From contig JAEUOX010000448.1 of assembly GCA_016790475.1 (NCBI GenBank), positions 1-42,309 on the forward strand: a stretch of DNA of 42,309 nucleotides, read 5' to 3'. The notes under the pieces are model-generated. The model was not told the DNA's origin and did not search any database. It saw nothing but the letters and a program-made list of their open reading frames with translations. Origin of the DNA: Rhodoferax sp. Its GTDB lineage: Bacteria > Pseudomonadota > Gammaproteobacteria > Burkholderiales > Burkholderiaceae_C. Positions 23,850 through 31,502 of this stretch are shown here, piece after piece. Each line of letters begins with the position of its first letter. Position 1 is the first letter of the stretch. The position numbers and the translations under genes are program-made.

Positions 23850-24434
23850 ATGCTTGACGCGCCGCGCGCCCTCCGGATTCCGGTGACCGATCTTGCCATC
23901 GCCCGGGCCTGGTACGGCCAGGTGCTGGAGCGCGACCCGGACGTGGAGGACGCCTCCTCGGTCGGTTTCAGCGTCGGCGGCTTCCAGCTGATCCTCCAGC
24001 AGGACGACGCGCCACCGAGCCCGGGCATCCGGATCTATTGGGCGGTCGATGACCTGGTCGCCGAGCATGCCCGGATCGCCTCCATCGGGCGCGACAGCCG
24101 TTTCGCTCCGCCGCCGATCGGCCCGCAGCAGACGCGCGCCGAGGTGGCCGACCCGTTCGGCAACCTGCTCGGACTGGTTGCCACCGACGCCGCCCGCGAG
24201 CGCCACCAGCGCGCCCAGCGCACTGCGCAGAAGGCAGCGCTGCAGAACGTCCGCGAGACGCTGGACCGGATGCAGCACACCGAGTCCGAGCAGAAAAAGA
24301 TGCACCGGTTGATCGGCTGGGCGGCGGCTGTCGTGGCCCTGCTGGCACTGGCCTTTGCGTGGACGCTGGCCAGCCTGCGGCCGGCTGCCACGCCGCCGGC
24401 GCAGGTTCTGCCGCTGCGCGTACCCGCGCCATGA
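23850..24434 (+). CDS. VOC-domain protein with coiled coil and C-terminal membrane anchor
   Basis: A 194-residue protein of unusual design. Residues 7-112 are a single vicinal-oxygen-chelate module (LRIPVTDLAIARAWYGQVLERDP, FQLILQQ, RIYWAVDDL, RAEVADPFGNLLGLV). Residues about 114-151 are a charged helix (ERHQRAQRTAQKAALQNVRETLDRMQ pattern) likely to form a coiled coil. Residues 154-176 (LIGWAAAVVALLALAFAWTLASL) are a membrane anchor with a short proline-rich end. Metal ligands typical of active VOC enzymes are not obvious. The soluble domain would face the cytoplasm. No function is recognised. Confidence 0.75.
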   Translation: MLDAPRALRIPVTDLAIARAWYGQVLERDPDVEDASSVGFSVGGFQLILQQDDAPPSPGIRIYWAVDDLVAEHARIASIGRDSRFAPPPIGPQQTRAEVADPFGNLLGLVATDAARERHQRAQRTAQKAALQNVRETLDRMQHTESEQKKMHRLIGWAAAVVALLALAFAWTLASLRPAATPPAQVLPLRVPAP

Positions 24435-24499
24435 TCGCCCCAGGCGTCCCACCCATGCAAGGATCCTCGCGGGGTGCCGAGGCGCCACCGGGTGCGCCG

Positions 24500-24630
24500 C
24501 GCCGCGATGGCCCGCTGGTCCCGGCGGCAGCCGGCTGATCGTCGTGCGCACCGGCCAGGCCACACCGGACAAGGAATTCAACCAGCCGCTCTGGCTGCGA
24601 CTTATGGCGGCGATGCCGCAGCGGCCCTGA
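24500..24630 (+). pseudogene. Stump of a serine hydrolase (class C beta-lactamase-like) gene
   Basis: The frame ending at the TGA at 24628 reads RLIVVRTGQATPDKEFN followed by QPLWLRLMAAMPQRP. This is how proteins of the beta-lactamase/6-aminohexanoate-dimer-hydrolase family end. Just upstream, the other frame reads RRDGPLVP, like the GRDGQ..VVPS segment that should precede it, so the stump is also frameshifted or internally deleted. Everything N-terminal, including the active-site serine region, is missing: the preceding VOC gene ends at 24434. Confidence 0.5.
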
Positions 24631-24632
24631 GC

Positions 24633-24722
24633 TCAGGCGTCGGCGCAGACCGACCGCACGAGACCGCGCAGCCAGCGATGCGCAGCCACGTCGTGTCCAT
24701 GGTTCCCCATCAGGCCGGCCCG
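24633..24722 (-). pseudogene. Stump of a LysR-type regulator gene
   Basis: On the reverse strand the segment before the TGA at 24633-24635 reads GNHGHDVAAHRWLRGLVRSV, then CADA. The AHRWLR pattern is a common LysR-family C-terminal end. No helix-turn-helix or effector domain precedes it, because the intact PaiB gene ends at 24723. The stump is in frame with the PaiB stop codon, possibly by chance. It faces the hydrolase stump with only two bases between the stop codons. Confidence 0.5.
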
Positions 24723-25379
24723 TCAGGCACCCTCCCCGCCCCGACGGGCCATCGCGTGCGCCACGAGCCGGGCCAGATCCTGCGCCACCTCACCCGGGCA
24801 AGCCTGCAGACCGCGCACCGTCCCGGCGCGGTCCTCCGGCGCCTCGTCCTGGCTCAGCTTCCATTTGCCCTCCAGCCGGTCGATCGTGATCTCGATGCCG
24901 ACGATGGACGCCATCAGCTGCGCGATGTAGTCAGCCGGTGCCTCGTCCACGTGCCAGGGGCGTGGCAGCGTGGCCTCGTTGGCATCGGTCAGGCGGTGCA
25001 ACAGGTCCAGCACCGCTGCGGCATCGTCGATCACCCGCGCCATGCCGTGCGCATGCACGACCGTGTAGTTCCAGGTGGGAACCACGCGGCCGTGGGCCTG
25101 CTTGCCAGGGTACCAGCCGGGCGTGATGTAGGCCTGGGGGCCCTGGAAGACCGCGACCGCGGGGATGCCGGTCCCCAGCTGCCGCCAGACCCGGTTGCCG
25201 CGCGCGACATGGCCCAGCAGGCGGCCCTGCGGTCCGCTACCCGGGTCCAGCACGAAAGGCACCTGGTTGACGACCAGCGCACCATCGGCCTGGCAGACCC
25301 AGGTCGCCAGCGGATGCCGCGCGATCAGCGCACGCAGCGCGGCATCGTCCGGGGCCCGGTGCAGTGCGGGGATGTACAT
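24723..25379 (-). CDS. FMN-binding PaiB-like protein
   Basis: A 218-residue protein of the PaiB family (split-barrel flavin-binding fold, annotated as FMN-binding negative transcriptional regulator). It begins MYIPALHRAPDDAALRALIARHPLATWV and carries GRLLGHVARGNRVWRQL, VFQGPQAYITPGWYPGKQAHGRVVPTWNYTVVHAHG and EGKWKLSQ, all signatures of the family. Family members are implicated in repression of sporulation or protease genes in Bacillus; in proteobacteria the role is unclear. It lies 10 bp behind the LysE/ArgO exporter on the same strand, with a GAGGGG ribosome-binding sequence between them. Confidence 0.9.
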   Translation of the reverse strand: MYIPALHRAPDDAALRALIARHPLATWVCQADGALVVNQVPFVLDPGSGPQGRLLGHVARGNRVWRQLGTGIPAVAVFQGPQAYITPGWYPGKQAHGRVVPTWNYTVVHAHGMARVIDDAAAVLDLLHRLTDANEATLPRPWHVDEAPADYIAQLMASIVGIEITIDRLEGKWKLSQDEAPEDRAGTVRGLQACPGEVAQDLARLVAHAMARRGGEGA

Positions 25380-25389
25380 CGCCAGCCCC

Positions 25390-26034
25390 TCAGGCGCCCA
25401 GCAGCGCATGGCGCACCAGCAGCAGCGACAGCACCGCCATCGTCAGGCCGATCAGCAGGTCCAGCACCTGCCAGGCCCGGGGCCGTGCAAACCACGGGGC
25501 CAGCCAGCGCGCACCGTAACCCAGCAGCCCGAACCAGACCAGGCTGCCGCTCGCCGCGCCGGCGATGAACCAGCCCCGCAGCGCGGCCGGCTCCTGCGCA
25601 CCGATGCTGCCGACGAGCAGCAAGGTGTCCAGATAGACATGCGGGTTCAGCAGCGTGAAGGCCGCGGCCTGGGCCAGCGCGCCGGCCCGCGGCAGCCCGG
25701 CCCCGCCGCCAGCCGCCTGCAACTGCTGCGGCTGGCGCGCCCGGCGCAATGCCTGCCAGCCGTAGACCGCCAGGAACACCGCGCCCGCCAGCGCCAGGGC
25801 ACGTGCCAGGCCGGGCTGGGCACCCAGCGCCTGCGCCATGCCCAGCACGCCGGCGGCAATCAGCACCGCGTCGGCCAGTGCGCAGAACAGCACGACGCTG
25901 CCCACATGCTCGCGCCGCAGCCCCTGGCGCAGCACGAAGGCGTTCTGCGCGCCGATGGCGACGATCAGCCCCAGGCTCAGCAGCAGGCTCTTGACGTAGA
26001 CGGGGGCGATGGCAGCAAAGGGCTCGGTCAACAT
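25390..26034 (-). CDS. LysE/ArgO family amino-acid exporter
   Basis: A 214-residue inner-membrane protein with about six helices. The family motif LSLGLIVAIGAQNAFVLRQGLRREHV is at residues about 20-45, and AAAFTLLNPHVYLDTLLLVGSIGAQ and FIAGAASGSLVWF occur later. LysE/ArgO proteins export lysine and/or arginine. The divergent neighbour is an ArgP/LysG-type regulator, the classic arrangement in which the regulator bound to a basic amino acid activates the exporter; the 74-bp gap should hold the control region. The start at 26034 is chosen by family alignment; an upstream ATG at 26070 is possible. Confidence 0.92.
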   Translation of the reverse strand: MLTEPFAAIAPVYVKSLLLSLGLIVAIGAQNAFVLRQGLRREHVGSVVLFCALADAVLIAAGVLGMAQALGAQPGLARALALAGAVFLAVYGWQALRRARQPQQLQAAGGGAGLPRAGALAQAAAFTLLNPHVYLDTLLLVGSIGAQEPAALRGWFIAGAASGSLVWFGLLGYGARWLAPWFARPRAWQVLDLLIGLTMAVLSLLLVRHALLGA

Positions 26035-26108
26035 GGGGGCGAGCTTGCCTGAGCCCGCGCATGAAGGCAAACTGCATCTCCTTCACCCGATTAAGCGTTG
26101 CTACATCG

Positions 26109-27005
26109 ATGCTGGACTACACCTCCCTCGCGGCCCTGGCCGCCGTCGTGCGCGAAGGCAACTTCGAGCGCGCCGCGCGTGCACTGCACGTGACGCCCTC
26201 GGCCGTCTCGCAACGCATCCGGCTGCTGGAAGAACGTGCGGGCTGCGCGCTGGTCGTGCGCGGCCAGCCCTGCCGCGCGACCGACGCCGGCCGGCGCCTG
26301 TGCCAGCATGTCGACCGGGTCCAACTGATGGAGCAGGAACTGCAGCAGGCCCTGCCCGGCGTCGCGCCGGAGGGCCCGGTGCGTGTCACGCTGCCGATCG
26401 CGGTGAATGCGGACAGCCTGGCCACCTGGTTCGCGCCGGCCGTGGCGGCCTTTGCGGCCAGCGCGCCGGTGCTGCTGGACGTGGCGGTCGACGACCAGGA
26501 CCACACCGCCGACTGGCTGCGCTCCGGCGCCGTACTGGCGGCGGTGACCGGTACCGCCCGCCCGGCCACCGGCGCCAACAGCAGCCCGATCGGCGCGATG
26601 CGTTATGTAGCCGCGGCCAGCCCGGCCTTCGTGCAGCGCCATTTCGCGCAGGGCGTGGGCGCCGGCACGCTGGCCCAGGCGCCCAGCCTGGTGTTCAACA
26701 ACAAGGACGAACTCCAGCAGCGCTGGGTGCGCCGGCTGTGCCACCGGCACGTGGAACTGCCGCGGCATGTGCTGCCCTCGTCGCAGGCCTTCGTGACCGC
26801 GGCGGTCGCCGGCATGGGCTGGGGCATGCACCCGCTGGCCCTGGCCGCCGATGCCCTGCAGGCCGGCGCGCTGGTCGCGCTGGTGCCGGAGTCGCCGCTC
26901 GACGTGCCGTTGTACTGGCAGCAGGCCCGCGCGGCCTCGACGCTGCTCGACGGCTGTACCCGGGCGATCCTTGCGGCAGCCCGCGAGGCCCTGATCCCGG
27001 TGTGA
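26109..27005 (+). CDS. argP: LysR-type regulator of the ArgP/LysG family
   Basis: A 298-residue regulator. The start MLDYTSLAALAAVVREGNFERAARALHVTPSAVSQRIRLLEER matches ArgP/LysG from its first residue, so the upstream ATG at 26061 is rejected. The helix-turn-helix is at residues 18-37. The effector domain follows, with LPIAVNADSLATWFAPAV as the ArgP-type strand and SQAFVTAAVAGMGWGMHPLALA near the end. It presumably senses arginine or lysine and activates the divergent LysE/ArgO exporter, from which it is separated by 74 bp. Confidence 0.92.
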   Translation: MLDYTSLAALAAVVREGNFERAARALHVTPSAVSQRIRLLEERAGCALVVRGQPCRATDAGRRLCQHVDRVQLMEQELQQALPGVAPEGPVRVTLPIAVNADSLATWFAPAVAAFAASAPVLLDVAVDDQDHTADWLRSGAVLAAVTGTARPATGANSSPIGAMRYVAAASPAFVQRHFAQGVGAGTLAQAPSLVFNNKDELQQRWVRRLCHRHVELPRHVLPSSQAFVTAAVAGMGWGMHPLALAADALQAGALVALVPESPLDVPLYWQQARAASTLLDGCTRAILAAAREALIPV

Positions 27006-27087
27006 CCGGCAGGCACCTGCGTGCCCCTGCCCGCGCCGAGGGGCCCGGCGTCACACGCGGCAATCGTCGTACCGACACCATCCGAAT

Positions 27088-27104
27088 AGTCCACATATTG
27101 GAAC
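27088..27104. promoter_or_regulatory. Weak copy of the GTNCCA-N5-TGGNAC dyad
   Basis: AGTCCA-CATAT-TGGAAC has one perfect and one degenerate half of the dyad at 27213. It lies 109 bp farther from the receptor gene. It may be a secondary site; chance is possible. Confidence 0.3.
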
Positions 27105-27116
27105 AACAAGCATCAA

Positions 27117-27139
27117 CTTGTCGATCAGATCGTGACAAG
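27117..27139. repeat. Imperfect dyad in the 27006-27338 gap
   Basis: CTTGTC and GACAAG flank GATC/GATC-type inner arms, offset by two bases. This is one of three dyads in the 333-bp gap between argP and the receptor gene; the others are at 27088 and 27213. No ORF with family similarity is present in the gap. Confidence 0.3.
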
Positions 27140-27212
27140 GACCTGCTGTCGCCATTACACTCGCATCCAGCGCGGAATCCGACTCCAGCCTACCCTGTCT
27201 GCGATCGAGTAC

Positions 27213-27229
27213 GTTCCAACTAATGGGAC
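27213..27229. promoter_or_regulatory. Candidate IclR-type operator before the Bug receptor gene
   Basis: GTTCCA-ACTAA-TGGGAC is a 17-bp dyad extended by one or two complementary bases on each side (A-C outside the left arm, G-T outside the right), with a single mismatched pair. The same pattern with the same 5-base spacer recurs at 34765 and, weaker, at 34619. It lies 109 bp before the receptor ATG. Confidence 0.55.
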
Positions 27230-27338
27230 GTTTTGGTATCTCGGCAGGTTCGCCCGCCGGTCCCCGTGCCCACGGCGAGGCAGCGCGGCGCCGGCCGTGG
27301 TGATCCCGCCCGCCGATCCACAACCAAGGAGATGCTTC

Positions 27339-28280
27339 ATGCAGATTTTCAAGATGGCCCTCGCGACCGCCGCGCTTGCGCTAGGCAGCGTCGCCATGGC
27401 GCAAGGCTTCCCGACCAAGCCGATCACCTTTCTCGGCCTGGCGCCGGGCGGTACGCCGGAGGCGATCCAGCGCGCCATCTTCGACAAGGTGAACCAGAAC
27501 ACCGGCGCGACGCTGCTGTGGCAGGCCCGGGCGGGCGCAGGCGGTGCGGTCGGGCTGCAGGCTTTGAAGGCCGCACCGGCCGACGGCTACACGATGGCGA
27601 TCACCTATGCCAGCGCGACGACACTCAATCCGCTGATCAACCCCCAGCTGTCGATCGACGCGCTGAAGGACTTCAGCTACGTCACGAACCTGTTCTCGGT
27701 CGGTGTGGTGCTCGCCGCCAAGGACGACTTCCCGGCCAAGGACATCCGTGACCTGGTCGCGATGGCCAAGGCCAAGCCCGACACGGTGCGGGTCGGCGTT
27801 TTCGGCGCGGGCAACCGGGCCTGGCTGGCAATGCTGGAGGAGCGCACCGGCACCAAGTTCCTCGCGGTGCCGAACGGCAACACCGCGCAGCTGATCACGA
27901 TGACGCTCGGCGGTCACCTGGACGTCCACTTCGAGACACCGGGCACCGTGGTCGCCCAGGCGGGCAAGCTCAAGGCCCTTTCCTTCGGCGGTGCCGCCCA
28001 GTCGCCCCAGGTGCCCGGTGCACCGCTGGTGCGGGACCTCTACAAGTTCGACATGATGTCCTGGTTCGGCATCATCGCGCCGGCCGGCACACCGCAGGCC
28101 GCCGTCGACTGGGTGCACCGCGAAGTCACCCGGGCGATGAAGGACCCGGCCATCATGAAGCTGATCGAGAGCAATGGCTTTGCGGCGATCGGCGACACGC
28201 CGGAGCAGTTCGCCAAGGTCGTGCGCGACGAGACCGAAATGAACCGCGAGATCGTGCGCAAGTACCCCGACATCAAGTAG
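27339..28280 (+). CDS. Tripartite tricarboxylate transporter substrate-binding protein (Bug/TctC family)
   Basis: A 313-residue periplasmic receptor with signal peptide MQIFKMALATAALALGSVAMA. The mature protein shows the Bug pattern: FPTKPITFLGLAPGGTPEAIQRAIFDKV, GAGGAVGLQALKAAPADGYTMAI, DFSYVTNLF, GTKFLAVPNGNTAQLITMTLGGHLDVHFETP and WFGIIAPAGTP. These bind carboxylates for TctAB-type membrane subunits, which are not in the window. AAGGAG lies 7 bases upstream of ATG. It converges on the crotonase gene of the catabolic operon and shares that operon's putative operator motif, so it probably captures the carboxylate the operon degrades. Confidence 0.92.
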   Translation: MQIFKMALATAALALGSVAMAQGFPTKPITFLGLAPGGTPEAIQRAIFDKVNQNTGATLLWQARAGAGGAVGLQALKAAPADGYTMAITYASATTLNPLINPQLSIDALKDFSYVTNLFSVGVVLAAKDDFPAKDIRDLVAMAKAKPDTVRVGVFGAGNRAWLAMLEERTGTKFLAVPNGNTAQLITMTLGGHLDVHFETPGTVVAQAGKLKALSFGGAAQSPQVPGAPLVRDLYKFDMMSWFGIIAPAGTPQAAVDWVHREVTRAMKDPAIMKLIESNGFAAIGDTPEQFAKVVRDETEMNREIVRKYPDIK

Positions 28281-28297
28281 TCAGGGCACACCGGCGC

Positions 28298-29086
28298 TCA
28301 CCGGCCGCGGAACACCGGTGGGCGCTTTTCCAGAATGGCGACGATCGCCTCCCGGTGGTCCTCGCTGGACATCGTCTGCAGCTCCAGCCCGATGTGTGCA
28401 TCGGCGGCGGCCACCGCCTGGGCACACAAGGCCATGTTGATCGCGCGCTTGGTCGCCCGGATCGCCTGCAAGGCGCCCTGCGCCAGGCGTTCGGCGTAGG
28501 CGTAGACCGCGGCATCGAGATCCGCCGCCGGCACCGCCTGGTGGATCAGTCCGATGCGCGCAGCCTCGGCGCCGGTCAGGGCGTCCCCGGTCAGCAGGTG
28601 GTGGCGCGCACGCGCGTACCCGACCAGGTGCGGCCAGATCAACGCCCCGCCATCGCCGGCGGCCAGGCCCACCTTCACGTGCGAATCCGCGATGCGCGCG
28701 TCCTCGGCGGCGAACACCACATCGCACAGCAGCGCCAGCGTCGCCCCCAGCCCCATCGCATGGCCGTTGACACGGGCGATCGTGGGCTTGTCCAGCGACA
28801 GCACCGAGCGCACCAGGTGCGGCGCATGCGCGACCGAGCGGGCCAGCCCTGCCGGCGTCTGCATCGCCTGCAGCATGCCCTGGAAATCACCACCGGCCGA
28901 GAAAGCACGGCCCTCGCCGGTGAGGACCAGCACATCGCACTCCGGGTCGGCAGCGACATCGTCGAAGACCTGTGCCAGTTCGTCATGCAGCGCCCGGTCG
29001 ACCGCGTTCAGCGGCGGGTTGGTCATCGTGAGGGTCAGGATCCGGCCGCGGCGCTCGAAACGCAGCCGCGTGCAATGCTCGTACAT
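28298..29086 (-). CDS. Enoyl-CoA hydratase/isomerase (crotonase) family protein
   Basis: A 262-residue crotonase-fold enzyme acting on a CoA thioester. The first oxyanion-hole segment is FSAGGDFQG (residues 62-70), the second NGHAMGLGATLALLCD (107-122). At the two positions where classical enoyl-CoA hydratase has its catalytic glutamates, this protein has T116 and H136; an aspartate stands at D145 in AGDGG. It is therefore unlikely to use the standard two-glutamate hydration mechanism and may be an isomerase, C-C hydrolase or a hydratase variant. It is the last gene of the leftward operon, 35 bp after the IclR gene. Confidence 0.88.
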   Translation of the reverse strand: MYEHCTRLRFERRGRILTLTMTNPPLNAVDRALHDELAQVFDDVAADPECDVLVLTGEGRAFSAGGDFQGMLQAMQTPAGLARSVAHAPHLVRSVLSLDKPTIARVNGHAMGLGATLALLCDVVFAAEDARIADSHVKVGLAAGDGGALIWPHLVGYARARHHLLTGDALTGAEAARIGLIHQAVPAADLDAAVYAYAERLAQGALQAIRATKRAINMALCAQAVAAADAHIGLELQTMSSEDHREAIVAILEKRPPVFRGR

Positions 29087-29121
29087 GGTGTTGCTCCTTG
29101 CTGTGTAGCGGCGCCGGCCGC

Positions 29122-29943
29122 TCAGCCTGGGGCCACCGGATCGACAGCCGCCTGGATTTCTTCCTTGATGATGCGCTTCCAGCGCGCGATGTTGGCCTCA
29201 TTGACCAACGACACATGGGCCGCGATGCTGACGGCCAGTGCCGGCACCGCATAGGCATCCGGGATGATGGCGCCCAGCCCGAAGGACTCCTCCACCACTT
29301 GCCCCTGGCTCATCGCAAACCCGCTGGTACGGGCCAGGGCCACGGCGGCACGCAACGAGTCCACGGTGATGCGCGGGTGGTTGCGCAGCCCGGGCGTGAT
29401 GGTGGCGATGACGCGCTCGCAGCTGTCGTTGTCCAGTGCGGCGAGCAGCGCCGTGGCGCCGGCACCCACCCCCAGCAGCCGGCGCTGCCCGACCTCGACC
29501 GGGATCACGCGGACCACCGACGTTCCCTCCGCCTTGACGAGGCAGACCGCCTCCACGCCGCTGCGCCGCATCAGGTAGGACGTCACGCCGGTCCGGCGCG
29601 CCACGGCATCGATGACATCGCGCCAGCGGGCCACCTCCAGCACGCCGCTCGACACGGCCAGACCCAGCTCGTAGGTCAGCCCGCCCATCTGGTAGCGCCG
29701 GGTCGCACTGCCGTACTCCAGGAAGCCTTCGTCCACCAGGCACTTCAGGATCCGGTGCGCCGTCGAGCGGGGCAGATCTTCCGCCCGGGCAATCTCGGCC
29801 AGCGGCACCCCCATCGCATTCGCCTTTGCGACCGCCTTCAGGATCGACGCCGCGCGGCGGATGGCCTGGGTGCCGTCGGCCTGCGCGCCGGCGGGCTTGC
29901 CCCCGGCGCGGGCCGACGATGCAGGGAGGGTGGGTGGCGTCAT
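29122..29943 (-). CDS. IclR family transcriptional regulator
   Basis: A 273-residue regulator. A flexible N-terminus (1-27) precedes the winged helix-turn-helix (AIRRAASILKAVAKA... VPLAEIARAEDLPRSTAHRILKCLVDEGFLEYG). The C-terminal IclR effector domain follows, with VEVGQRRLLGVGAGATALLAAL and SFGLGAIIPDA corresponding to the usual P-L-H-x-T-A-x-G-K and GV.SIAAPV segments in modified form. Its ATG overlaps the CoA-ligase stop (ATGA), so it is an internal member of the catabolic operon and the best candidate to bind the GTNCCA-N5-TGGNAC dyads around the island. The ligand is probably the substrate or its CoA ester. Confidence 0.9.
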   Translation of the reverse strand: MTPPTLPASSARAGGKPAGAQADGTQAIRRAASILKAVAKANAMGVPLAEIARAEDLPRSTAHRILKCLVDEGFLEYGSATRRYQMGGLTYELGLAVSSGVLEVARWRDVIDAVARRTGVTSYLMRRSGVEAVCLVKAEGTSVVRVIPVEVGQRRLLGVGAGATALLAALDNDSCERVIATITPGLRNHPRITVDSLRAAVALARTSGFAMSQGQVVEESFGLGAIIPDAYAVPALAVSIAAHVSLVNEANIARWKRIIKEEIQAAVDPVAPG

Positions 29944-31502
29944 GTGCGTCCGATTATCTGCAACTCGCGCTTGAGCACCTTGCCGATCGCGTTGGTCGGC
30001 AGGGCCGGCAGGATGCGCAGGTACTCCGGGAATTTCTGCCGCGCCAGGCCCTGCTGCGCCAGGAAGTCGCGCAGAGCGTCCAGCGTGAACTGCGCCCCCT
30101 CGTGCAGCACCACGCAGGCCAGCGCGGCCTCGCCGGTGCGGGCGTCCGGAATGCCCACCACCGACACCTGGCGCACGGCCGGGTGCTGCACCAGCAGGTT
30201 CTCGATCTCGAGCGGGCTGATGTTCTCGCCCAGGCGGATGATGAGGTCCTTCTTGCGGCCGGTGATCTCGATGAAGCGCCCCGCGACCCTGCGGCCGATG
30301 TCGCCCATCCGGAAGTAGCCGTCGTCGGTGAAGGCGTCGGCGTTGTCCTCCGGATTCAGGTAGCCCTGGAACATGCGATCGGCGCGCACGACGATCTCGC
30401 CCGGCTCCCCGTCGGGAACGATCCGGCCGTCCTCGCCCAGGATCCGCACGTCGGCAGCGCATTCGCCATCCGTCGTGGCACCGAACAGCGCATCGGCCCG
30501 GGTACGCACGCCGGGGCAGATCACCGGCACCTCGGTCGATCCGTAGGCGCGCGACACGGTGCAGGCGGTGAACCTCTCGCTGGCCTGATGCACCAGCCCG
30601 GGCGGCACGCTCGCACCGCCGCAGATGAAGCGCCGCAGCGACGGCAAGCGGCTGTTGCGGGCGGCTGCCGCCTTCAGCAGGCCATCGAGGAACGGCGTGG
30701 CGCCGGCACAAAACGTGACGCCCTCCCGCTCGATCAGGTCCACCGCACGCTCCGGCACCCAGGTGTCCATCAGCACCGCGCGCATGCCGATCGCCCACGG
30801 GAAGTCGAACGCATACAACGAGCCGCCGATATGCGCCACTGGCGAGGGCACCAGCGCCACGTCGGCCGGCGTCAGGCCCCAGAAGTCGCGGACGCAGTCG
30901 ATCAGCGCGCTGATGCTGCGGTCGGTGTGCACGACCCCCTTGGGCCGGCCGGTGCTGCCGGAGGTGTAGAGCACGGTCTTGACAGCGTCGGTAGACGCCG
31001 GTGTCGGCTCGGCCAGGTGCGACACGGCGGTCAGCAGGTCCTCGTACGCACCGTAGCGCGCATCGCTTCCTCGCACGACGAAGACACTGTCCACCGGCAC
31101 CGGAACCGACGCCAGCCGACCATAAAGATCCGGGTAGCTCAGCCCGCGAAACTCCGCCGGCAGGAACAGCGCAGCCGGGCGGCATGCCTGCAGGATGGTC
31201 GTCAGCTCGGACTCGCGGTACATCGGCAGCAGCGGCACCAGCCGGAACCCGTACAGCACGGCAGCCAGATTCAGCACGCAGGCCTCGACCCAGTTGGGCA
31301 GCTGGAACGCGATGGCGGCGCCCGATGGCACGCCCCGCTGCCGCAGCGCGCTGCCAAGCCGGCAGGCGTCGTCGTAGAGCGCGCGGCGGGTGATACGCCG
31401 CTCGCCTTCGACGACCGCCACCTGGTCGGGGGCATCCTGCAGCCGGGCCAGCACCTGCTGGTGGAAGCGGCCCGATGCGTCAACCGGGCTGACCACGATC
31501 AC
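29940..31502 (-). CDS. AMP-forming carboxylate-CoA ligase
   Basis: A 520-residue adenylate-forming enzyme. Motifs: YTSGSTGRPKGVVHT (AMP-binding loop), SRAYGSTEVP (A5), GYFRMGDIGRR (A7 region), GRKKDLIIRLGENISPLEIENLL (A8) and the acylation lysine K508 in TNAIGKVLKREL. The overall pattern resembles cyclohexanecarboxylate-CoA ligase and other ring- or branched-acid ligases. It should activate the acid imported for this pathway. The frame begins with GTG at 31502 and a second GTG two codons later; the choice is open. It overlaps the SDR gene by 23 bases upstream and the IclR gene by ATGA downstream. Confidence 0.9.
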   Translation of the reverse strand: MIVVSPVDASGRFHQQVLARLQDAPDQVAVVEGERRITRRALYDDACRLGSALRQRGVPSGAAIAFQLPNWVEACVLNLAAVLYGFRLVPLLPMYRESELTTILQACRPAALFLPAEFRGLSYPDLYGRLASVPVPVDSVFVVRGSDARYGAYEDLLTAVSHLAEPTPASTDAVKTVLYTSGSTGRPKGVVHTDRSISALIDCVRDFWGLTPADVALVPSPVAHIGGSLYAFDFPWAIGMRAVLMDTWVPERAVDLIEREGVTFCAGATPFLDGLLKAAAARNSRLPSLRRFICGGASVPPGLVHQASERFTACTVSRAYGSTEVPVICPGVRTRADALFGATTDGECAADVRILGEDGRIVPDGEPGEIVVRADRMFQGYLNPEDNADAFTDDGYFRMGDIGRRVAGRFIEITGRKKDLIIRLGENISPLEIENLLVQHPAVRQVSVVGIPDARTGEAALACVVLHEGAQFTLDALRDFLAQQGLARQKFPEYLRILPALPTNAIGKVLKRELQIIGRT

